From: Bacteroidales bacterium
Lineage (GTDB): Bacteria > Bacteroidota > Bacteroidia > Bacteroidales > UBA932
Direction: 5' to 3'
Assembly (NCBI GenBank): GCA_004552115.1
Contig: SFPH01000078.1
Coordinates: 1-5,384 of the forward strand
DNA: 5,384 nt
The position numbers and the translations under genes were made by a program. Every line of letters begins with the position of its first letter. Positions within the stretch are counted from its first letter, which is position 1. This document shows, one piece after another, positions 1 to 5,384 of this stretch. Below the pieces are notes generated by a model that saw only the letters and a program-made list of their open reading frames with translations, had not been told where the DNA came from and did not search any database.

Positions 1-785
1 ACGTCATCTACGGGCTTGGCACCAATGATGACGGAGCCTCGCTGGTGGCATTGCTGGAGGCATACGTCCGCCTGCTGCCGCTCAGGCGCAGTTTCAGGAT
101 GATATGGTCGGCCACGGCAGAGGAGGAGGTATGCGGAGAAGGAGGGCTGGACAGCATTCTGCCCGAACTGGGAAAAATCGACCTGGCGATAGTGGGAGAG
201 CCGACCGGGATGAAGATGGCCGTTGCGGAAAAGGGGCTCATTGTCCTGGACTGCACCGCCCGCGGAAAGAGCGGCCATGCTGCAAGGGATGAAGGCGAAA
301 ATGCCATCTACAATGCCCTCAGGGACATTGACTGGTTCAGGACTCACAGCTTCGAAAGAGTCTCGGACTATCTCGGTGCCGTGAAGATGTCCGTCACGAT
401 GATTTCAGCCGGCACCCAGCACAATGTAGTTCCGGACAATTGCAGATTCGTCGTGGACATCAGGCCCAACGGCCTCTATTCCAATGCCGAGCTGATGGAC
501 ATCATAAGAGGCTCCGTTTCCTGCGAAGTCGTTCCCCGCTCCCTGCGTCACGGAAGTTCCCACATTGACACGGAACATCCTGTGGTCCGGCGTGCCGGGA
601 GCATCGGAATTGAACTTTTCGGGTCACCGACCACGAGCAACCAGACTCTGCTGGACTTTCCGTCGGTAAAGATCGGGCCCGGCGACTCGGCCCGCTCGCA
701 CACCGCCGACGAATACATCCTGAAGTCGGAAATCGCCGGGGCTGTGGATGTTTATGTTGAACTGCTTGAAGGACTTGAATTATAA
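1..785 (+). CDS. argE: N-acyl-ornithine/N-acyl-citrulline deacetylase, M20 metallopeptidase family (5' end outside window)
   Basis: The last 260 codons are present, reading in frame from base 3; the start lies upstream, and comparison with usual M20 deacetylase lengths (about 350-380 residues) suggests roughly 100 residues are missing. The di-zinc site is visible: the bridging Asp in GLGTNDDGAS (codon at 27), the catalytic/metal Glu cluster in ATAEEEV (120-128), the metal Glu in VGEPTG (198), and the last metal His in ARSHTADEY (699). The lid/dimerisation domain starts around KSGHAARDEG (His at 276) and contains NVVPDNCRF and DIRPNG. The EKGL/KSGHAARDEG style resembles Bacteroidota arginine-pathway enzymes. 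In Bacteroides the pathway is known to use N-succinyl intermediates, with deacylation giving citrulline; whether this copy prefers succinyl or acetyl substrates cannot be read here. It is translationally coupled to argH by a one-base overlap, which supports an arginine role over DapE or a generic peptidase. Confidence 0.9.
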   Translation, partial: VIYGLGTNDDGASLVALLEAYVRLLPLRRSFRMIWSATAEEEVCGEGGLDSILPELGKIDLAIVGEPTGMKMAVAEKGLIVLDCTARGKSGHAARDEGENAIYNALRDIDWFRTHSFERVSDYLGAVKMSVTMISAGTQHNVVPDNCRFVVDIRPNGLYSNAELMDIIRGSVSCEVVPRSLRHGSSHIDTEHPVVRRAGSIGIELFGSPTTSNQTLLDFPSVKIGPGDSARSHTADEYILKSEIAGAVDVYVELLEGLEL

Positions 786-2137
786 TGGGAAAAATATGGG
801 ACAAGGGCTTTGACAATGATGCCCTGATCGACAGTTTCACCGTGGGAAAGGACAGGGAGCTTGACCTGCTTCTGGCACCTTACGACATATTGGGCTCCAT
901 TGCCCATACCACAATGCTGGAAAAGGTAGGCCTGCTGTCGCCGGAAGACCTTGCAGCCATCCTGCCGGAGCTCAGGAAACTTTACAAAGACGCATCGGAA
1001 GAGAATTTCCACATTGACGGCGATGTGGAAGACGTGCATTCCCAGGTCGAGGCCGAGCTTACCCGGCGCATTGGCGAAGCCGGGAAGAAAATCCATACCG
1101 GCCGCTCCCGCAACGACCAGGTTCTCGTGGATCTGAAGCTGTTCTCAAGGGCTGGAATGCAGAAGACCGCAGAGAAGGTTCAGAAACTGTTCCGGCTTCT
1201 CCAGGCAAAGAGTGAGCAGCACAAGGATGTGCTGATGCCGGGCTATACACATCTCCAGGTCGCAATGCCATCCTCATTCGGGCTCTGGTTCGGGGCCTAT
1301 GCAGAGAGCCTCACGTCGGATATGGCCCAGCTTCTGGCTGCCTGGGAGGTTACCAACCGGAATCCTCTCGGTTCAGCCGCCGGATACGGCTCCTCCGCTC
1401 CCCTGGACCGCTCGCTGACCACACGGCTTCTGGGATTCGCAGACCTGGATTACAATTCAGTATATGCCCAGATGAGCCGGGGAAAGACCGAGCGCATCAT
1501 CGCTTCGGCCTACGCTTCCGTCGCAGAGACTCTGGGCCGCCTTGCCACGGACTGCTGCCTCTATTCCAGCCAGAATTTCGCATTCATCCATCTCCCGGAC
1601 AAGATGACCACAGGGTCCAGCATAATGCCGCACAAGAAGAATCCGGACGTGTTCGAGCTGATCCGTTCGCATTGCAACCGCATCTGCGGAGTGCAGAACA
1701 GCCTGCGTCTTATGATGACAAATCTTCCATCCGGTTATTTCCGTGACTGTCAGCTGCTTAAGGAGGAGTTCCTGCCCATGTTCGGGGAAATGGACAACTG
1801 CCTCGACATAGCCTGCTACGCTGTGGAGAATATGGAAGTCGAGACGCATATAATGGAGGACAGACGTTACCGCCTGGCCTTCACCGTGGAGGAAGTGAAC
1901 CATCTTGTCAATGAGGGAATGCCGTTCAGGGATGCCTACCGCCAGGTCGGAAAGTCGGTCCAGGCCGGAGAGTTCGAATACCACGGACAGCTGCATCACA
2001 CCCACGAAGGCTCCATCGGGAATCTCTGCAATGACAAAATCGCCGAAAGGATGGACAAGCTGATGTCCCGCTTCGGATTCGACCTTGTCAATGAGGCAGT
2101 CCACCGTCTCACCGGCTCCTCCGCAGCCCAGGTTTGA
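785..2137 (+). CDS. argH: Argininosuccinate lyase
   Basis: A complete 450-residue protein, normal length for the family. It cleaves argininosuccinate to arginine and fumarate, the last step of arginine synthesis, in the cytoplasm as a homotetramer. All fumarase/aspartase-superfamily signatures are intact: HTGRSRNDQV (residues 104-113), GYTHLQ with the conserved His (153-158), NPLGSAAGYG followed by LDR (193-209), and the flexible catalytic loop GSSIMPHKKNP (277-287) with its catalytic serine. The N-terminus (MGKIWDKGF, then FTVGKDRELD) fits the family, supporting the ATG at 785. That ATG shares its A with the TAA stop of the preceding deacetylase (TAATG), so translational coupling is likely; a weak GAAGGA (768-773) lies 11 bases upstream. 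The gene is GC-rich, e.g. 41 of 60 bases at 1381-1440. Long open frames on its opposite strand are GC-driven shadows. Confidence 0.97.
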   Translation: MGKIWDKGFDNDALIDSFTVGKDRELDLLLAPYDILGSIAHTTMLEKVGLLSPEDLAAILPELRKLYKDASEENFHIDGDVEDVHSQVEAELTRRIGEAGKKIHTGRSRNDQVLVDLKLFSRAGMQKTAEKVQKLFRLLQAKSEQHKDVLMPGYTHLQVAMPSSFGLWFGAYAESLTSDMAQLLAAWEVTNRNPLGSAAGYGSSAPLDRSLTTRLLGFADLDYNSVYAQMSRGKTERIIASAYASVAETLGRLATDCCLYSSQNFAFIHLPDKMTTGSSIMPHKKNPDVFELIRSHCNRICGVQNSLRLMMTNLPSGYFRDCQLLKEEFLPMFGEMDNCLDIACYAVENMEVETHIMEDRRYRLAFTVEEVNHLVNEGMPFRDAYRQVGKSVQAGEFEYHGQLHHTHEGSIGNLCNDKIAERMDKLMSRFGFDLVNEAVHRLTGSSAAQV

Positions 2138-2270
2138 CCCCAATCGTCATCCCCGGTTGACACGAAAGCCCACTAATTGTCATCTGATAGTGTCTACTTT
2201 TTGCGTCTGGTACACAAGATACCGCTCCGACACACGCAGACTCTTGGTCAAGCATACACGATACAGCATT

Positions 2271-2303
2271 ATTAACATTTTGTTAATTCGTCCAGATATC
2301 TGG
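2271..2303. repeat. Two adjacent perfect dyads
   Basis: The first dyad is ATTAACA-TTT-TGTTAAT (2271-2287), with 7-bp arms around a 3-base centre. Four bases later comes the fully self-complementary 12-mer CCAGATATCTGG (2292-2303). Neither has a T tract, so they do not look like terminators. Short symmetrical sites of this kind are typical of protein binding sites. The first also loosely resembles a XerC/XerD recombination core: TTTTGTTAATT at 2278-2288 matches the E. coli dif XerD arm at 9 of 11 bases, as recalled. The dyads are directly visible; any function is inference. Confidence 0.5.
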
Positions 2304-2337
2304 CAAGGGAGTAAAGAGAAGGAACACCATCACCGAC

Positions 2338-2352
2338 ACATCTTGAAGATGT
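2338..2352. repeat. Short perfect dyad downstream of the ATPase gene
   Basis: ACATCTT-G-AAGATGT, with 7-bp arms around one central base, lies 23 bases beyond the stop of the ATPase gene. As RNA it could form only a 6-bp stem with a 3-base loop, and no T tract follows on either strand. It may be a binding site or chance. Confidence 0.4.
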
Positions 2353-2367
2353 CATCCAAGGCCTGGA

Positions 2368-2402
2368 CGGGGACTTCACATATCATCCATTGACAGTCCC
2401 CG
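2368..2402 (-). repeat. GC-rich inverted repeat bracketing the ATPase stop codon
   Basis: CGGGGACT (2368-2375) pairs perfectly with AGTCCCCG (2395-2402) across a 19-base spacer. In the ATPase mRNA the UGA stop immediately precedes the 3' arm, so the hairpin would hold the last six codons and the stop in its loop. No U tract follows, so it is not a classic intrinsic terminator. It could protect the mRNA 3' end or help stop transcription. The pairing is seen in the sequence; its role is inference. Confidence 0.5.
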
Positions 2403-3701
2403 ATAGGAAACATCATACCCCGTAAACTTGCCTACAGACTTCATGAATGCATCAGACTTGACTCTCAGGGTCTCCTCGTCATAGTTCTTCGCCTGCAACT
2501 TGACTTCGATAAACTGAATCTTGCCATCAACCTCATCCTCAGCCACAATGTCTATCTCGTTTTCACCTTTACGGTCGTGCCAATAACCCAGCCTGGTGTA
2601 CTTGCCAGACTCTTTCAGCAACTCGATAAAGTAGTCCTCAAGAGACTTCCCGCAGACAGTTGAAAAGTCGCGTTCCACAATGGCTCTAAGTTTATCATTG
2701 CCGCCAGCCTCGATGATATGCGTGTACTTATACACAAATCTGAACCAAAACCGCAAGAACTGGTCTTTCATCATGTAATGTACATTCTTATTGCCCGACT
2801 TCTCATAGATTGGCTGCATCTTGCTGATTAGCCCATACTCCTCGCACAGATTCTTCAAGTAGCCGGACAACTCTTTAATATTGAGCACCTTCTCCAATTC
2901 TGAACGGGTATTCTTTCCCTGAGCAATAAGCGTCAAAATTGAAAAATAAACGCCATAGTCCTTTCCAAACTCGTCAATGAGCATATTCTTGCCCTCAGGT
3001 AGAAAATACGAATCCTGCTCAAAGAACATATCCAGCATCTTTTTCGCTGTAAACTTTCTTTTGTCAACAAACAGCTCAACATACTTTGGCACCCCACCTG
3101 TCAAGGTATAAAGTGCCAGCAAGTCAGACTTCTTGTGGGCTGGACAATACTCCGACAAGATTTCTTTCAAGACGGAAGGTTTGAAAGGCCTGACATTTAT
3201 TGTACCTGTCTGCCTTCCGAACAGTGGCTGTTTCTTGTCCTTGAATATCTTATTCATCAACGTATTTACTGAACCAGCCACTATGAGATTAATGTGGGCA
3301 TTGTCTTTATAGCTGTCCCAGATATTCTGCATATCTGAATATATTGACGGATTCACTCTGTAAAAATCCTGGAATTCATCAATAAAGAGTACAATATGCC
3401 TTGTAAGGGACAACTCCATAATGAACTTGAAAATTGCGGCGAATGACATCCCTTTGCCATCAAGCATCGGGATATTCAACTTAGTACGAATTTCGTCAAT
3501 GAAGATATCACATAAATCAGCCTCAGCCTTGCGGGCAACGAAAAAATAGAGCATTGTCCTGTTCTCATAAAACTTCCTGACCATCTCTGTTTTGCCGATG
3601 CGGCGCCTTCCGGTAACAATGGTAAATTGCGCCACTTCCCGAGAGGCCTCATCAATATCCCCCAACTTTTCAAACTCTGTTATCCTGTCAAAAAATTTCA
3701 T
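2376..3701 (-). CDS. Arch_ATPase/DUF234-type ATP-binding protein with C-terminal PD-(D/E)XK-like domain
   Basis: A 441-residue protein from the ATG at 3701. Residues 1-200 form a P-loop NTPase: Walker A GRRRIGKT (31-38), Walker B IVLFIDEF (103-110), a sensor-like IVAGS (140-144), and the family's PLFGR (159-163). TGGVPKY (201-207) follows, then a probable winged-helix region (about 250-310) and FLRFWFRFVY (315-324). The C-terminus has a nuclease-like layout: LEDYF (Glu356), GENEIDIVA (Asp384) and FIEVKLQ (Glu399, Lys401). Such proteins are common, often multicopy, in Bacteroidota and archaea; their role is unsettled. No signal peptide or membrane segment is seen, so it is probably cytoplasmic. 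The frame stays open to a GTG at 3782, but the promoter lies between, and MKFFDR fits the family; ATG 3725 is the alternative. Base composition is more AT-rich than argH (3361-3420 has 20 of 60 GC), suggesting separate acquisition. Confidence 0.85.
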   Translation of the reverse strand: MKFFDRITEFEKLGDIDEASREVAQFTIVTGRRRIGKTEMVRKFYENRTMLYFFVARKAEADLCDIFIDEIRTKLNIPMLDGKGMSFAAIFKFIMELSLTRHIVLFIDEFQDFYRVNPSIYSDMQNIWDSYKDNAHINLIVAGSVNTLMNKIFKDKKQPLFGRQTGTINVRPFKPSVLKEILSEYCPAHKKSDLLALYTLTGGVPKYVELFVDKRKFTAKKMLDMFFEQDSYFLPEGKNMLIDEFGKDYGVYFSILTLIAQGKNTRSELEKVLNIKELSGYLKNLCEEYGLISKMQPIYEKSGNKNVHYMMKDQFLRFWFRFVYKYTHIIEAGGNDKLRAIVERDFSTVCGKSLEDYFIELLKESGKYTRLGYWHDRKGENEIDIVAEDEVDGKIQFIEVKLQAKNYDEETLRVKSDAFMKSVGKFTGYDVSYRGLSMDDM

Positions 3702-3712
3702 ATCAGCAGAAT

Positions 3713-3749
3713 TATCGTAACACATATTACCGTAACCACCGTTACGATA
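3713..3749 (-). promoter_or_regulatory. Three-copy TAtCGTAAC repeat: candidate operator or switching leader hairpin
   Basis: Read on the plus strand there are two direct copies, TATCGTAAC (3713-3721) and TACCGTAAC (3728-3736), plus an inverted copy GTTACGATA (3741-3749). The inverted copy pairs perfectly (9 bp) with the far copy, and with the near copy through one G-U wobble, so the leader RNA could form two mutually exclusive hairpins. The array sits between the promoter -7 element and the ATG at 3701, over the predicted transcription start. A repressor-binding array or a 5' leader structure are both plausible. The repeats are seen directly; regulation is inferred. Confidence 0.55.
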
Positions 3750-3752
3750 CCG

Positions 3753-3785
3753 CAAATATAGAAATAAATCCTGAATTCGCACAAA
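3753..3785 (-). promoter_or_regulatory. Bacteroidota-type promoter of the ATPase gene
   Basis: On the minus strand a -33 TTTG (3785-3782) is followed after 21 bases by TATATTTG (3760-3753), an exact match to the -7 consensus TAnnTTTG known from Bacteroides. Transcription would start near 3746, giving a leader of about 45 bases before the ATG at 3701. This placement rules out the upstream GTG at 3782 as the start codon for this transcript. Confidence 0.65.
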
Positions 3786-3793
3786 ATTCAGGA
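3760..3793 (-). terminator. Likely intrinsic terminator of the metallophosphoesterase gene
   Basis: On the minus strand, TCCTGAATT and AATTCAGGA form a perfect 9-bp stem (arms 3793-3785 and 3777-3769) with a 7-base loop, followed by the T-rich tail TTTATTTCT. The stem begins 28 bases after the phosphoesterase stop. The stem is AT-rich, so termination may be partial. The -33 TTTG of the next promoter lies in the loop and its edge, so the two elements overlap; the dyad could also act as an operator. Confidence 0.6.
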
Positions 3794-3821
3794 AAATGCT
3801 TGAAATTATGAAGACTCCGGA

Positions 3822-4772
3822 TTACTGCAATGTCATCCTGTTGATGCGCTGACCGCCCTTGAGGGTGATCCAGGTCTCGAAACCGGGCCGGTCTTCCTTC
3901 AGGAGGATTATGCGGGCGCCGTTCGGGAGATGGTTATAGACCGTGTTGCCGCCGGTATAGCGGCCGTAGCACATATAGATGCCGCCGTACTTGACCACAT
4001 AATCATTGTCGTGGTCGTGTCCGTTGAAGATGGCCAGGATATTGCCGCAGTCCGCCATTGCCCTGAACATTCCGGAATTATGGACAGGAGGGCAGGCTCT
4101 CTCCATCCTGGTACCCCAGAGAGGAGTACGCTGGTCCTCGGCCGCTAGCCCCATCTCAGGAAGAGGAATGTGGAAGAATGCGAGGGACGGGACGGGTGTG
4201 CCTCCATTGGCATCGGTGTAATCTGCGCTCACTTTGCGAAACCTCTCAATCTGCTCAGGCAGAATCCATTCATACTGGTCCTTTTCCCAGCAATAGGACT
4301 GGGAATCAATCATATACAGGACATTGACCAGATGTCCGTCCCTTCCGGTCAGCTCGATTTCGAAATCTATGCAGCCGCCATCCCTCGGAGGCAGCATATT
4401 GTAAGGGATTGTATGGATAAGGTCATAGAGCTCCTCATTACTGAAGCCGAACTCCTTGTCGTGATTTCCGAATGTGAATGCGAACGGGATTTTCCGTTCC
4501 GAGACCAGGCGCATAACGGTCTCCATAGCCTTGTCCGCCGGTTTCCCACAAGCTACATCCCCGGTAAAGACCACGAGGTCAGGCTTTTCCACCTTCAATA
4601 CCTCGCGGATACGCTCCAATGCAATGTCGGCACGAGGGTCGTCCGGGATGTAATGCACGTCGGTAAACTGGACAATCTTGAACTCGCCCTTGCGGTTGAA
4701 ACTCATTCTCGTCTGGGAGAATGCCGGAATTGCGAGGGTCAATGCTATTAATGCTGACAGGATTTGTTTCAT
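3822..4772 (-). CDS. Exported calcineurin-like metallophosphoesterase
   Basis: A 316-residue protein from the ATG at 4772. It begins with a typical signal peptide: a Lys, a hydrophobic stretch (about residues 4-16), then PAFSQ with probable cleavage before Gln20, so it should act in the periplasm or outside. The metal-binding motifs come in family order: DVH (38-40), TGDVACG (70-76), GNHDKE (102-107), FFHIPLPE (199-206) and NGHDHDND (250-257). All ligands for a dinuclear metal site appear present. It resembles the Bacteroidota secreted phosphohydrolases annotated only as metallophosphoesterase; the substrate is unknown. The frame runs open 29 codons further upstream to a TTG, but the ATG directly before the signal peptide is the natural start. 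No Shine-Dalgarno is seen; a run of seven T and ATTGACT precede the ATG. It lies 102 bases after the epimerase gene on the same strand and may be co-transcribed with it; a candidate terminator follows. Confidence 0.88.
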   Translation of the reverse strand: MKQILSALIALTLAIPAFSQTRMSFNRKGEFKIVQFTDVHYIPDDPRADIALERIREVLKVEKPDLVVFTGDVACGKPADKAMETVMRLVSERKIPFAFTFGNHDKEFGFSNEELYDLIHTIPYNMLPPRDGGCIDFEIELTGRDGHLVNVLYMIDSQSYCWEKDQYEWILPEQIERFRKVSADYTDANGGTPVPSLAFFHIPLPEMGLAAEDQRTPLWGTRMERACPPVHNSGMFRAMADCGNILAIFNGHDHDNDYVVKYGGIYMCYGRYTGGNTVYNHLPNGARIILLKEDRPGFETWITLKGGQRINRMTLQ

Positions 4773-4785
4773 AGTCAATAAAAAA

Positions 4786-4885
4786 ACGTCAGTGTCACAT
4801 TTGATCTCCGAAACAATCGGATCATCCTTCTTGCAGCCCGCCATCAGGATGGCAGCCAAAGAAACAAACTACGCTCACTTTTCAT
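4786..4885 (-). pseudogene. Probable remnant of a lipoprotein gene (frameshifted, truncated)
   Basis: Between the epimerase and phosphoesterase genes, the minus strand from the ATG at 4885 reads MKSERSLF. A change of frame near 4860-4864 then leads into LAAILMAGCKKDDPIV, which together looks like a bacterial lipoprotein start: basic residues, a hydrophobic core, lipobox LMAGC, then a charged tether. In the unshifted frame translation ends after 13 codons. In the lipobox frame a TAG lies just upstream, so neither frame alone encodes a signal peptide. The ATG overlaps the epimerase stop, as expected for the next gene of an operon. Only about 30 codons remain before the phosphoesterase ATG, in the same frame. 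A chance resemblance or a 13-residue leader peptide is possible. Confidence 0.45.
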
Positions 4886-5384
4886 TTATCGCCTCAAGTT
4901 CCCTCCAAATCTGGTAGAGACCTCTCGGAACGTGGAAGCAGCCCTTCCACTTGCCTCCCTTGAGCGGAAGAAGCACCTCGCCACGACGGTTCAGGTAGCC
5001 GTACCACTCCGGATATTCATGGTCCTTGAAATTGTTCCAGAGATAGTCATTGAGACGTCCGAACCAATGCAGGCATTGCTCATTGCCCGTGAGGCGGTAG
5101 CCCTTTATCATTGCGATAGCGCTCTCAATATGCACCCACCAGAGTTTCTGGTCCCATTCAAGTTCCTGGGTAGGATAGCCCTTGCGGTCCATGAAGTAGA
5201 AGATTCCGCCGTATTCCTTGTCCCAGCCGTAGTCAATGACACTGAGGGAAATCTCCACAGCCTTGTCAATCAAGGCCTTGTCATTTCTGCGGATACCGAT
5301 GTTCATCAGGAACCACATTGCCTCCAGGTCATGTCCGGGATTAATCTTGCGGCCCTCGAAACAGTCCACAAGGCTTCCGTCCGG
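4875..5384 (-). CDS. N-acylglucosamine 2-epimerase (AGE/RnBP) family protein, C-terminal part
   Basis: The last 169 residues are present and the frame is open to the window edge; full-length family members have about 390-400. The fold is an (alpha/alpha)6 barrel that interconverts GlcNAc and ManNAc. Catalytic landmarks are NPGHDLE (His18 and Glu21 of the fragment) and GCFHVPR (His151 and Arg154). Their 133-residue spacing equals that of His239 and His372 in the Anabaena enzyme, as recalled, and the Glu and Arg sit at matching offsets. Other family motifs are [24 protein letters not shown] and LKGGKWKG. The FHVPR form fits AGE/RnBP better than cellobiose 2-epimerases, which carry a PYH-type motif there. 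In Bacteroides such enzymes feed sialic-acid-derived ManNAc into GlcNAc metabolism, so a nan-type locus upstream is plausible but not visible. The phosphoesterase gene follows on the same strand. Confidence 0.88.
   Translation of the reverse strand, partial: PDGSLVDCFEGRKINPGHDLEAMWFLMNIGIRRNDKALIDKAVEISLSVIDYGWDKEYGGIFYFMDRKGYPTQELEWDQKLWWVHIESAIAMIKGYRLTGNEQCLHWFGRLNDYLWNNFKDHEYPEWYGYLNRRGEVLLPLKGGKWKGCFHVPRGLYQIWRELEAINEK

Larger units (their letters stand above)
2138..2375. other. Non-coding gap between convergent genes
   Basis: A 238-base gap between the stop of argH and the stop of the ATPase gene, which is transcribed towards it. No credible gene is present: the plus-strand open frame crossing it starts inside argH, out of frame, and has a low-complexity, Arg/His-rich composition. 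No tRNA fold or intrinsic terminator (GC-rich stem followed by a T tract) was recognised on either strand. It does hold several short perfect dyads, listed separately. Transcription from both sides presumably ends here, either by Rho-type termination or at structures not recognised by eye. Confidence 0.7.

Noticed and set aside
1457..2143. A 228-codon open frame antisense to argH
   Set aside because: argH is complete and strongly conserved here; the opposite frame stays open because of GC-rich codon usage, and its product shows no recognisable motif.
2157..2203. Possible promoters in the gap: TTGACA at 2157 and TACTTTTTG at 2195
   Set aside because: The first has no matching -10 box. The second is one base longer than TAnnTTTG. 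No plus-strand gene follows to be driven.
2085..2393. A 102-codon plus-strand open frame running from inside argH across the intergenic gap
   Set aside because: It starts out of frame inside argH, has biased low-information composition, and has no promoter or ribosome-binding signal.
3702..3782. N-terminal extension of the ATPase to a GTG at 3782
   Set aside because: The extension covers the -7 promoter element and the repeat array, and its residues do not resemble the family; MKFFDR at 3701 is the expected N-terminus.
4170..4751. A 193-codon open frame antisense to the metallophosphoesterase
   Set aside because: It covers the metal-binding core of a clear gene on the other strand and shows no domain of its own.
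4773..4859. N-terminal extension of the metallophosphoesterase to a TTG at 4859
   Set aside because: It would bury the clear signal peptide beginning at 4772. The extra residues look like a separate lipoprotein start instead.
4875..5384. Cellobiose 2-epimerase as the identity of the epimerase fragment
   Set aside because: The catalytic C-terminal motif is GCFHVPR, the AGE/RnBP form, rather than the PYH-type motif of cellobiose 2-epimerases; the missing N-terminus leaves slight doubt.
1..5384. CRISPR array, tRNA or rRNA genes, insertion sequence ends
   Set aside because: No regularly spaced repeats, cloverleaf candidates, ribosomal RNA stretches or transposase-like proteins were seen on either strand.

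Overview
The window looks like a chromosomal segment of a Bacteroidales-type bacterium (phylum Bacteroidota). Three things suggest this. The arginine genes read like the Bacteroidota versions. The one convincing promoter has the Bacteroidota -7/-33 form (TATATTTG with an upstream TTTG). Start codons mostly lack a strong Shine-Dalgarno sequence. The arginine genes are GC-rich (41 of 60 bases in 1381-1440), so a higher-GC member of the order is likely; the genus cannot be settled from the sequence alone.

Layout. Plus strand, 1-2137: the 3' part of an M20-family N-acyl-ornithine/citrulline deacetylase (argE type), then a complete argininosuccinate lyase (argH) that overlaps it by one base. Positions 2138-2375 are non-coding and hold several short dyads but no clear intrinsic terminator. 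Minus strand, 3701-2376: a more AT-rich gene for an Arch_ATPase/DUF234-type protein, a P-loop NTPase with a C-terminal PD-(D/E)XK-like domain. Its short control region carries a Bacteroidota promoter, a three-copy TAtCGTAAC repeat just downstream of it, and the likely terminator of the preceding gene, which overlaps the -33 element. Minus strand, 4772-3822: an exported calcineurin-like metallophosphoesterase. Minus strand, 5384-4875: the C-terminal part of an N-acylglucosamine 2-epimerase family protein. Between these last two lies a short stretch that looks like the frameshifted, truncated start of a lipoprotein gene.

How the genes relate. argE and argH act late in arginine synthesis: deacylation gives ornithine or citrulline, and the lyase releases arginine and fumarate. 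In Bacteroides the acyl group is known to be succinyl, with carbamoylation before deacylation. The epimerase and phosphoesterase are same-strand neighbours and may share a transcript; the epimerase suggests amino-sugar or sialic-acid catabolism. The ATPase gene lies between the two blocks with its own promoter and a different base composition, and looks like an accessory insertion. No complete new multi-gene system is visible. The least explained parts are the ATPase gene with its repeat-rich control region, and the lipoprotein remnant.
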